Positions 1-6,483 of a stretch of 9,547 nucleotides of DNA are shown piece after piece. The first letter of the stretch is position 1, and each line of letters starts with the position of its first letter. Position numbers and translations under genes: made by a program. The stretch spans positions 1 to 9,547 of the forward strand of contig JAHWYA010000037.1 of the NCBI GenBank assembly GCA_020028115.1, in the 5' to 3' direction. The notes beneath the pieces were generated by a model. That model saw only the letters and a list, made by a program, of their open reading frames with translations, did not search any database and was not told the origin of the DNA. Source of the DNA: Anaeromyxobacter sp. Lineage in GTDB: Bacteria > Myxococcota > Myxococcia > Myxococcales > Anaeromyxobacteraceae.

Positions 1-1230
1 GAGAAGAAGGCGATCCAGGAGCTCGCGGCCGCGAAGCAGGACGTCGACGCGCTCCGGAACGAGCAGGCGAAGGCCGAGCGCGAGGCGAACTTCCAGAAGG
101 CCGCGGAGATCAAGTTCGGGCGCCTCCCGGACGCGCAGCGGCGCGTCCAGCAGCTGCAGGACCGCCTCGCCGAGCTGCACCGCGGCGGCGCCATGCTCCG
201 CGAGGAGGTGACGCCCGAGGAGATCGCCGAGGTGGTCTCGAAGTGGACCAAGATCCCGGTGTCGAAGCTCGTGGAGGGGGAGGTCGAGAAGCTCCTCGGC
301 ATGGAGGCGAGGCTCGCCCAGCGCGTGGTGGGCCAGGACGAGGGGGTGCAGGCGGTCTCCGCCGCGGTCCGGCGCGCCCGCTCCGGCCTGCAGGACCCGA
401 ACCGGCCCATCGGCTCGTTCATCTTCCTCGGCCCCACCGGCGTGGGGAAGACCGAGACCGCCCGCGCGCTCGCCGAGTTCCTGTTCGACGACGAGCAGGC
501 GATGGTCCGCATCGACATGTCCGAGTACATGGAGAAGCACTCGGTGGCGCGGCTCATCGGCGCGCCCCCGGGCTACGTCGGGTACGACGAGGGCGGGCAG
601 CTCACGGAGGCGGTCCGCCGCCGGCCGTACGCCGTGATCCTCTTCGACGAGATCGAGAAGGCCCACCACGACGTGTTCAACGTGCTCCTCCAGATCCTCG
701 ACGACGGCCGGCTGACCGACGGCCAGGGGCGCACGGTCGACTTCCGGAACGCCGTCGTGATCATGACGTCCAACATCGGGTCGCAGGAGATCCAGCGGCT
801 CGCCGGCCGGCCCGGCGCCGACGTGCAAGCGATCCGCGAGGCCGCGCTCGAGAACCTGAAGTCCGAGTTCCGCCCCGAGTTCCTGAACCGGGTCGACGAG
901 ATCGTCGTGTTCCGGCCGCTCACGCGCGAGCACGTCGGGCGCATCGTCGAGATCCAGCTCGGCCGGCTGCGGAAGCTCCTCGACGAGCGGCGCATCACCA
1001 TCGACCTCAGCGAGGCGGCGCGCGAGGCGATCGCCGACGCGGGCTACGATCCCGTGTACGGCGCGCGGCCGCTCAAGCGGGCGATCCAGCGGATGATCCA
1101 GGATCCGCTCGCGACGAAGCTCCTCCGGGGAGAGTTCAAGGCGGGCGACCACGTCGTCGTCGACGAGGGCCAGGACGGCGCCATCTCCTTCACGAAGGGC
1201 GAGCGCACGCCCGGGGTGCTGGTCCACTAG
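1..1230 (+). CDS. clpB: ATP-dependent disaggregase ClpB, C-terminal part (5' truncated by window)
   Basis: This is the last 409 residues of ClpB, the hexameric AAA+ chaperone that threads aggregated proteins through its central pore together with DnaK. The frame is open from base 1, so the gene starts outside the window. Residues 1-60 are the charged end of the coiled-coil middle domain. The second nucleotide-binding domain follows: Walker A GPTGVGKT at 144-151, the aromatic pore loop GYVGY at 191-195, Walker [10 protein letters not shown] with D216/E217, sensor-1 asparagine N258 in MTSN, an arginine-finger candidate R297 in FLNRVDE, and sensor 2 GARPLKR at 354-360. The C terminus is a normal small domain ending in a short tail. 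ClpB is usually about 860-870 residues, so a little over half is missing. The ATG at 193 is an internal methionine, not the start. No ClpP-binding IGF/L loop is seen, which agrees with ClpB rather than ClpA. Confidence 0.97.
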   Translation, partial: EKKAIQELAAAKQDVDALRNEQAKAEREANFQKAAEIKFGRLPDAQRRVQQLQDRLAELHRGGAMLREEVTPEEIAEVVSKWTKIPVSKLVEGEVEKLLGMEARLAQRVVGQDEGVQAVSAAVRRARSGLQDPNRPIGSFIFLGPTGVGKTETARALAEFLFDDEQAMVRIDMSEYMEKHSVARLIGAPPGYVGYDEGGQLTEAVRRRPYAVILFDEIEKAHHDVFNVLLQILDDGRLTDGQGRTVDFRNAVVIMTSNIGSQEIQRLAGRPGADVQAIREAALENLKSEFRPEFLNRVDEIVVFRPLTREHVGRIVEIQLGRLRKLLDERRITIDLSEAAREAIADAGYDPVYGARPLKRAIQRMIQDPLATKLLRGEFKAGDHVVVDEGQDGAISFTKGERTPGVLVH

Positions 1231-1240
1231 CGGGCGGTGG

Positions 1241-1316
1241 CGCCGCGGAACGCCCCGCGGCGGCGGACCGCGGGCGCGCCCATACGAGCGGCGGAAACCG
1301 CCTCGCGGCGCCGAGG
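1241..1316. terminator. Candidate bidirectional terminator: hairpin cluster between convergent genes
   Basis: The 97-base gap between the ends of clpB and the large lipoprotein gene holds three short inverted repeats. They are an 8-base-pair stem cgccgcgg/ccgcggcg (1241-1248 with 1255-1262, six-base loop), a 5-base-pair stem ggcgg/ccgcc with an aaa loop (1290-1302), and a 5-base-pair stem cctcg/cgagg (1301-1316). None is followed by a T tract on either strand, so intrinsic termination is unproven. In DNA this GC-rich some hairpins are expected by chance. Confidence 0.3.
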
Positions 1317-1327
1317 CTGAGCGCCGC

Positions 1328-4300
1328 TCACGGTCGGTAACGGCCGAGCGCTCCGGTCGCGGTCGAGCCCGACGCGCCTCCCCAGACGACGACGTCCGTG
1401 CCGGTCCAGCACATGGACGGCGCGTCGCGGACGGGCGGCGCCGCCGAGGTCGCGGCGCTCGTCGTCCAGGTCCCCGACGCGCTCGGCGTCCTGCTCCAGC
1501 GGAACGGGCCGAGCGGCGTCGAGCCCCCCCACGCGATCAGCTGCGTCCCGGTCCAGACCGCCGAGTGGCCGTACACGCCATACGGAACGTTCGCGACGGC
1601 GCCCCACGCGTCGAGGCGCGGGATGTACCGTGCGCCGTCGTAGTAACCCGACCCGCCGGCGGACCCGCCGAACACGAACATCTGGTCGCCCGTCCAGACC
1701 GCGGCGTGGCGCGAACGCTGGGTCGGCGCCGCGGACGTGGGGAGAACCCTCCAGACGTCGCTCGCGACGTCATAGCGCGCGCCGGTCGAGAGGCGGCCCG
1801 CAGCGAACGTCTCGCCTCCCCACACGATCACCTCGTCCCCGGCGCCCACGGCGGTGTGGAGGAGGCGCGCGGTGGGAGCGTTGAGCGTCGCGAGCGGGAC
1901 CCACGTGTCGGTGGCAGGGTCGTAGACGCCGCCGTCGCCGAAGGCCTTCGTGCCGTTTCGGCCGCCGAACACGACCATCCTCCCGCCCGCCCACGTGGCC
2001 GTGTGGCCGCTCCGCGCGGCGGGGGCGTCGGAGGTCGCCATCGCGGTCCACTCGTCGGCCGCGGGGTCGTAGCGCGCGCCGTCGGCGAGGTACGCCGTCG
2101 TCGATCCCTCCACGCGCTTGCCGCCCCACACGAGGAGGTGCGTGCCGGTCCAGACGGCGGTCGCCTGCTCGCGCGGGGACGGCGCGCCGGCGGTCGCGAG
2201 CGGGCTCCAGGTGCCGGTCGACGCGTGGTAGCGCGCGCCGTCCGCGACGTCCCCCTTGCCGGCTGCGCTCCCGCCCCAGACGACGAGGTCGCCGCCGGGC
2301 AGACACGCCCAGGCGTGATCGCGGCGCGGCGCCGGCTCGCCCGGGGCTCCGGAGCGCGTGGGCGTCCATGCGTCGGCTACGGGCGACCAGCGCGCGCCCG
2401 TGTCGAGCCCGCCCGAGCCGCCCCACACGATCAGCTCCGCGCCGGTCCACACCGCGGTATGACCGTCGCGCGCGTCGGTCGAGGCGTCCATCGCCGCCCA
2501 GCGGTCGCCGGCCGGGTCGTACCGGCCGCCGGACGTGCCGCCCCCGCGGCCGCCCCACACGACCAGCTCCTTCCCGGTCCACACCGCGGGCGCGTGGGCC
2601 CGCGCTGCCGGCGCGCCGTCGGATGTGAGCGGCCGCCACTCGTCCGCGACCGGATCGTAACGCGCGCCATCCGCGAGGTAGGCGCCGGAGACGGCTGAAC
2701 CGCCCCACACGATCAACTCCTCCCCCGTCCAGACCGCCGCCATGTTGCCGCGAGGGCTCGGCGCGCCGACGCTGCTCATCGGCCGCCACCGGTCGGTCGC
2801 TGGGTCGTAGCGCGCGCCGTCTCCGCGAGCGCCGCCGCCGAGCCCGCCCCACACGATCATCTCCTTCCCGGTCCAGACCGCGGCGTGGGCGTACCGCGAC
2901 GAGGGCGCGCCCGAGGTGGAGAGCGGCGTCCAGGAATCACTCACCGGATCGTAGCTCGCGCCGTCGTTCCGGCTCGCAATGTAGTTGAGGCCACCCCAGA
3001 CGATCATCCGGCTGCCGGTCCAGATCGCGGAGTGCTGCTCGCGCGCCTGCGGCGCCCCCGAGACGCTCGTCGGCGCCCAGACGTCCGGGCCGGGCCGGTA
3101 GCGCACGCCGGTGCTCGTCTGGACGTAGGAGCCCGTCGCGCCTCCCCAGACGATCATCTCGGTGCCCGTCCAGACGGCGGTGTGACGCGCGCGGGCCTCG
3201 CCCATCTTGGCGACCGGGACCCATGCGTCGTGGCGCGGATCGTAGCGGCCGCCGTCCTTCAGGAGGAGCCCGCTACCGCGAGCGCCGCCGAAGACGACGA
3301 GCTCGGTGCCGGTCCAGACCGCGGTGTGGTCGGACCGCCCGGCGGGTACGCGAGCGGTCCACCAGGTGTCCGGCCCCGCGGCCGTGACCGGGTAGGGGTT
3401 CGTCGTCGCGCCGCCGGAGGTCGTCGCGACGAGGCTCCACCGTCCCTCGCCAGGCATCCGGCTCTGGATCACCGTGTTCGTCCAGCCGTCGACCGACGCG
3501 ATGACGCCGCCGTACGCGACCGTGCCGGCCGGCGTGACGAAGGCGTCCCCGAGGACGCTCTGCGCCTCGCCCGGCGCGGCGTAGTACGGCTCGACGTGTC
3601 CGATCCAGGGAACGATCTCGTAGATCGTGGCGGCGGGAGGCGCCCCCGGCGGCGACACCAGCACCTCGTACGTGCCCGGCGCGAAGTCGGTCGGGACGGT
3701 CGCGACCACGTACCGCGCCGTCCAGGTGGTGACGTCTGCCGCCCGGCCACCGATGGTGACGGTCCCGGGCGTCGCCCCGAAGCAGCGGCCGGCGAGCTGG
3801 AGCGGTCCGCCGGTGGTGCCGCTCGCCGGGAGCACCGAGAGGACTGTCGGGTCCGAGACCGTCACGCTCACCGCCGCGGTCGCGGTGCGCCCGCCGTCCA
3901 TCGCGGTGTACGTGAAGACGTCGGGTCCGGCCGTGCCGTTCGACGCGTAGACCACCGCGTCGCCGTCGATCGCGACCGCGCCGAGCGCGCCCTGCGTCAC
4001 CGCCGCGACGGCGAGGGGATCGCCGTCCGGATCCCCGTCGTTCAGGAGCACGCGGATGCGCACGGAGCCGCCCGCGCAGACGATGGCGTCGTCGTCGCCC
4101 GCGACCGGCCCGTCCTGCACCGGGTTCACCGTGACGGCGACGGTCGAGGGAGCGGAGAGCGCCCCCGCGAGATCCCTCACCTTGAACGCGAAGGCGTCCG
4201 CGCCCGACCAGCCCGGCGCCGGCGTGTAGGTGATCGCGAGCGGCGCCGTCCCGGATGACGCAGAGAGCGTCCCGTGCGCGGGTGCGGCCGTGACCACCGC

Positions 4301-5686
4301 GACGAGGCTCGTCACGGCGTCGTCCGGATCCGCGCCGGTCAGCTCGACCGCGACCGGGACGTCCTCGTTCGTGACCACGGGCGCCACCGTCGTCGCGGAC
4401 GGCGGATCGTTCACGGCCGCGACCGCGATCGAGACGGTGGCGGGCTCCGATGGGACGCCCGCGGGATCGACCACGCGGAACGTGAACGAGTCCGGGCCGA
4501 GGTAGTCACGGGCCGGTGTGAAGGTCACGCCGAGCGGCGCCGCTCCCGAGAGCGCGGAGAGCGTGCCGCGCGCGGGCTGCGTCAGGACCTCGACCGCGAG
4601 CGCGCCCGCCTGCGACTCGAGATCCGTCCCGGTGAGCTGCATCGCGACCGGGACGTCCTCTGTCGCGGCGACGCTCCGCGGCGTCGCGACCGGAGCGTCG
4701 TTCACCTGGCGAACGGTCACGGTCACCGTCACCGGCGGCGACAGCGCGCCCTCCGGGTCGCGGACCCGGTAGACGAACGAGTCCGGCCCCGCGTAGTTCG
4801 CGAACGGCGCGTACGTGAGCTGGTACGGGGCGAGCGAATACCAGGTCGAGCCCGAGCCCGAGACGGCGCCGTGCGCGGGGTACTGGTAGACGATGACCTC
4901 GAGGCCGGTGGCGGCGGTCTCGGGATCGGATCCCGTCAGCGTCACGGCGACCGAGCCGTCCTCGTCGAGCGCGAGCGGCTCGACCGCTGCGGCGACCGGC
5001 GCGTCGTTCACCGGCCAGACCTCGACCGTCGCGGTGACCGGCTCGGACGCCGCGCCCTCCGAGTCCACCACCCGGAACGAGAACGAGTCCGTGCCGGACC
5101 AGTTGGCGGACGGCGTATAGGTCGCCACGAGGGTGGCGGGCCCGGACGCGGGCGCGAGCGTCCCGAACACCGGCGGGACGACGACCTCGACCCGGAGCTG
5201 CGCGGGAATGTCCTCGACGTCCGCCCCCGAGAGCGCCAGCGTCGCCGGCGCGTCCTCGTAGGTGTACGCCCACTGCGGCGCCCCCGCGGTCGGAGCCGAG
5301 TTCGGCTCGACCGTGATCCGCACGTTGGCGGACGCCTCGGCGCCCATCTGATCACGGACCGTGTAGCGGAACGAGTCCTCACCCGCGAAGCCGGCCGGGG
5401 CTTCGTACACGTAAGACTCGACCCAGGTGTCGTAGTGGAGCGCGCCGTGAAGCGGGTTCGTGACGGAGACGACCCAGAGGTGGAAGCCCTCCGGATCTTC
5501 GTCGTTCGCGGTGAGCGAGAGGACGGCCTCGCCCCGGTGCGCCACCGTGAACGCATCGTCGCGCGCGATGGGGCTGCGGTTCTCGGGGACGCCGAAGACG
5601 TCTCCCGTCTGATCGGGCGAACACCCGGCAGCGAACGCTACGGCGAGGACCGCGACGGCGGTCGTGAGTCGGCTCGAACTGTTCAC
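1328..5686 (-). CDS. Giant multidomain lipoprotein: 6 cadherin-like domains, 2 IPT/TIG-like domains, 14 kelch repeats
   Basis: A 1452-residue exported lipoprotein, probably adhesive or ligand-binding; no enzyme motif is visible. I chose the GTG at 5686 because a strong AGGGGGAG ribosome site lies just upstream and it puts a signal peptide at the very N terminus. An ATG 27 codons further up would bury that signal. Residues 1-22 are a hydrophobic leader ending in lipobox AAGC, with Cys22 as lipidation site. Residues about 38-606 are six cadherin-like repeats of roughly 95 residues, with linkers such as VNDAPVA, acidic motifs such as NEDVPV, and GxDSFxYRVxD strands. Residues about 607-770 are two IPT/TIG-like Ig folds. 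Residues about 770-1452 are fourteen kelch-type units built on HTAVWTG-ELIVWGG-DGARYDP-DxWxPL. The mature protein has only four further cysteines: C537, C635, C1128 and C1426. It is transcribed away from the tetR gene from its own promoter. Ligand and role are unknown. Confidence 0.93.
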   Translation of the reverse strand: MNSSSRLTTAVAVLAVAFAAGCSPDQTGDVFGVPENRSPIARDDAFTVAHRGEAVLSLTANDEDPEGFHLWVVSVTNPLHGALHYDTWVESYVYEAPAGFAGEDSFRYTVRDQMGAEASANVRITVEPNSAPTAGAPQWAYTYEDAPATLALSGADVEDIPAQLRVEVVVPPVFGTLAPASGPATLVATYTPSANWSGTDSFSFRVVDSEGAASEPVTATVEVWPVNDAPVAAAVEPLALDEDGSVAVTLTGSDPETAATGLEVIVYQYPAHGAVSGSGSTWYSLAPYQLTYAPFANYAGPDSFVYRVRDPEGALSPPVTVTVTVRQVNDAPVATPRSVAATEDVPVAMQLTGTDLESQAGALAVEVLTQPARGTLSALSGAAPLGVTFTPARDYLGPDSFTFRVVDPAGVPSEPATVSIAVAAVNDPPSATTVAPVVTNEDVPVAVELTGADPDDAVTSLVAVVTAAPAHGTLSASSGTAPLAITYTPAPGWSGADAFAFKVRDLAGALSAPSTVAVTVNPVQDGPVAGDDDAIVCAGGSVRIRVLLNDGDPDGDPLAVAAVTQGALGAVAIDGDAVVYASNGTAGPDVFTYTAMDGGRTATAAVSVTVSDPTVLSVLPASGTTGGPLQLAGRCFGATPGTVTIGGRAADVTTWTARYVVATVPTDFAPGTYEVLVSPPGAPPAATIYEIVPWIGHVEPYYAAPGEAQSVLGDAFVTPAGTVAYGGVIASVDGWTNTVIQSRMPGEGRWSLVATTSGGATTNPYPVTAAGPDTWWTARVPAGRSDHTAVWTGTELVVFGGARGSGLLLKDGGRYDPRHDAWVPVAKMGEARARHTAVWTGTEMIVWGGATGSYVQTSTGVRYRPGPDVWAPTSVSGAPQAREQHSAIWTGSRMIVWGGLNYIASRNDGASYDPVSDSWTPLSTSGAPSSRYAHAAVWTGKEMIVWGGLGGGARGDGARYDPATDRWRPMSSVGAPSPRGNMAAVWTGEELIVWGGSAVSGAYLADGARYDPVADEWRPLTSDGAPAARAHAPAVWTGKELVVWGGRGGGTSGGRYDPAGDRWAAMDASTDARDGHTAVWTGAELIVWGGSGGLDTGARWSPVADAWTPTRSGAPGEPAPRRDHAWACLPGGDLVVWGGSAAGKGDVADGARYHASTGTWSPLATAGAPSPREQATAVWTGTHLLVWGGKRVEGSTTAYLADGARYDPAADEWTAMATSDAPAARSGHTATWAGGRMVVFGGRNGTKAFGDGGVYDPATDTWVPLATLNAPTARLLHTAVGAGDEVIVWGGETFAAGRLSTGARYDVASDVWRVLPTSAAPTQRSRHAAVWTGDQMFVFGGSAGGSGYYDGARYIPRLDAWGAVANVPYGVYGHSAVWTGTQLIAWGGSTPLGPFRWSRTPSASGTWTTSAATSAAPPVRDAPSMCWTGTDVVVWGGASGSTATGALGRYRP
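1379..3375 (-). repeat. Fourteen tandem kelch-coding repeats, period about 130-165 bases
   Basis: The 3' part of the lipoprotein gene is a tandem array. On the + strand the recurring core resembles ccgccccacacgatca followed by ccggtccagaccgcgg, encoding VWTG-ELIVWGG read backwards. Copies begin near 1379, 1525, 1662, 1815, 1961, 2124, 2270, 2419, 2551, 2698, 2843, 2989, 3139 and 3286. The strand A-B core is well conserved at DNA level, while the loops between copies differ in length and sequence. Unit 8 (near 2270) is the most divergent, with ACLPGG where most others read VWTG. Confidence 0.9.
3869..5575 (-). repeat. Six tandem cadherin-like domain-coding repeats
   Basis: Six protein-level repeats of about 85-100 residues, with boundaries near 5305, 5011, 4704, 4414 and 4120. 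Each has a DxxEDxPxxxxLTGxD-type start, a central PxxGTLSxxSG or PAHGxxS turn, and GxDSFxFRVxDxxGxxS near the end. Linkers read VNDAPVA, VNDPPSA or VQDGPVA. These are the marks of the cadherin-like tandem domains common in bacterial surface proteins. The conserved acidic residues suggest calcium binding between domains, which is an inference. The sixth unit (DDDAIVCAGG...) is the most divergent and carries Cys537. Confidence 0.8.
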
Positions 5687-5688
5687 GG

Positions 5689-5696
5689 CTCCCCCT
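5689..5696 (-). promoter_or_regulatory. Ribosome binding site deciding the lipoprotein start
   Basis: AGGGGGAG on the - strand ends two bases before the GTG at 5686. It is the best ribosome-binding match near the 5' end of this reading frame, and it fixes a start that leaves a clean lipoprotein signal peptide. Confidence 0.75.
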
Positions 5697-5734
5697 GCAC
5701 CCGAACTCGGGCAGTCGCGGCGGCGACCGGTCGC

Positions 5735-5763
5735 ATTCTTGCTCAGTGTGAACGGGCGGACAA
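5735..5763 (-). promoter_or_regulatory. Candidate sigma-70 promoter for the lipoprotein gene
   Basis: On the - strand a -35-like TTGTCC (5763-5758) and a -10-like AAGAAT (5740-5735) are separated by exactly 17 bases. Each matches four of six consensus positions. Transcription would start near 5728, giving a leader of roughly 40 bases before the GTG. An imperfect palindrome CGGAC-N8-GTCCG (5757-5774) overlaps the -35 box and could be a regulator site. Confidence 0.45.
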
Positions 5764-5812
5764 CCACTCGTCCGACCGTCCGGCGCCAGTGAGGACTCCC
5801 CCCTCGGGGCTC

Positions 5813-5840
5813 TTGTTCGTACGAACGGTCGTTCTATTTT
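5813..5840 (+). promoter_or_regulatory. Candidate promoter of the tetR gene, predicting a leaderless transcript
   Basis: TTGTTC (5813-5818) and TATTTT (5835-5840) are spaced by 16 bases. The A/T-rich TATTTT stands out in very GC-rich DNA. A start point six to eight bases after the -10 would fall at or next to the GTG start codon at 5847. That explains why no ribosome binding site precedes this gene. The spacer is almost wholly filled by the operator palindromes. Confidence 0.55.
5815..5834. promoter_or_regulatory. Operator: two overlapping palindromes, likely TetR autoregulatory site
   Basis: Three half-sites occur at an eight-base period: GTTC (5815-5818), GAAC (5823-5826) and GTTC (5831-5834). 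Adjacent ones form GTTC-gtac-GAAC, a perfect 12-base palindrome, and GAAC-ggtc-GTTC, sharing the central half-site. The element occupies the spacer between the proposed -35 and -10 boxes of the TetR gene, the usual place for an autorepressor site. Its 12-base core (5821-5832) recurs inverted at 6511-6522. That the adjacent TetR protein binds here is an inference from position and repetition. Confidence 0.7.
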
Positions 5841-5846
5841 CGCAGC

Positions 5847-6449
5847 GTGGGGTGCAAGGGCGACCAGACGCGCGACGCGATCCTGGAGGGCGCGCTCAAG
5901 CTCGCGAGCCGTGTCGGGCTCGAGGGGATCACGATCGGGATGCTCTCGGAGGAGCTGGCGCTCTCGAAGAGCGGCCTCTTCGCGCACTTCGGCTCGAAGG
6001 AATCGCTCCAGCTCCGGACGCTCGAGTACGCCGCCGCCCGCTTCGCCCAGGTCGTCGTGATGCCGGCGCTCGCCGCGCCGCGCGGGGAGCCGCGCGTCCG
6101 GGCGCTGTTCGAGGGCTTGCTGCGCTGGCCGGAGCGCGTCCCGCAGCCCGGAGGCTGCGTCTTCGTGGCCGCGGCCGTCGAGTTCGACGACCGCCCCGGG
6201 CCGATCCGCGATCGGCTCCGCGAGATCCGCCGGGAGTGGCACGCGTTCCTCGCCGGGGCGGTGCGCAGGGCGATCGACGCGGGGCACTTCCGGAGCGACC
6301 TCGACCCCCAGCAGTTCGCGTTCGAGGTGGACGGCATCGGCCTCGCGTGGCACCACGCCTCTCGGCTGCTCGACGACCCGAAGGCCGGCGAGCGCGCGCA
6401 TCGGGCGTTCGAGGCGCTCGTCGCCGGCGCACGCGCTCCACGTCGCTGA
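5847..6449 (+). CDS. TetR/AcrR-family transcriptional regulator
   Basis: A 200-residue dimeric DNA-binding repressor of normal family length. Residues 8-54 form the TetR N-terminal three-helix domain: TRDAILEGALKLASRVGLEG, then the helix-turn-helix, with the recognition-helix signature SKSGLFAHFGSKESL at 40-54. The rest is helical and would be the ligand-binding and dimer region, including GGCVFVAAAVEFDDRPGP and a C-terminal helix. The start is a GTG with no ribosome binding site upstream; it lies at the predicted transcription start, so a leaderless message is likely. The gene is divergent from the large lipoprotein gene and 34 bases ahead of the hydrolase, with which it probably forms an operon. 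The ligand cannot be read from sequence; an ester or lipid-like substrate of the hydrolase is a reasonable guess. Confidence 0.95.
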   Translation: MGCKGDQTRDAILEGALKLASRVGLEGITIGMLSEELALSKSGLFAHFGSKESLQLRTLEYAAARFAQVVVMPALAAPRGEPRVRALFEGLLRWPERVPQPGGCVFVAAAVEFDDRPGPIRDRLREIRREWHAFLAGAVRRAIDAGHFRSDLDPQQFAFEVDGIGLAWHHASRLLDDPKAGERAHRAFEALVAGARAPRR

Positions 6450-6468
6450 ACCCCCGCAGGACCACCGG

Positions 6469-6476
6469 AAGGAGAG
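6469..6476 (+). promoter_or_regulatory. Ribosome binding site for the hydrolase
   Basis: AAGGAGAG, with its AAGGAG core nine bases before the ATG at 6484, is the strongest such site in the gap after tetR. It supports 6484 over the in-frame ATG at 6529, which has no comparable site. Confidence 0.7.
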
Positions 6477-6483
6477 GACCGAA

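Noticed and set aside
1241..1262. Eight-base-pair stem after clpB as a proven intrinsic terminator
   Set aside because: It has no T tract. Kept only as a low-confidence candidate.
1379..3375. Kelch DNA repeats as a CRISPR or phage-type repeat array
   Set aside because: The repeats are in frame, coding and imperfect, with unequal spacing. They encode propeller blades.
1565..4258. Long + strand open frames opposite the kelch and cadherin-like region
   Set aside because: They mirror the repeat structure of the real - strand gene, are Arg/Gly-rich and have no start context.
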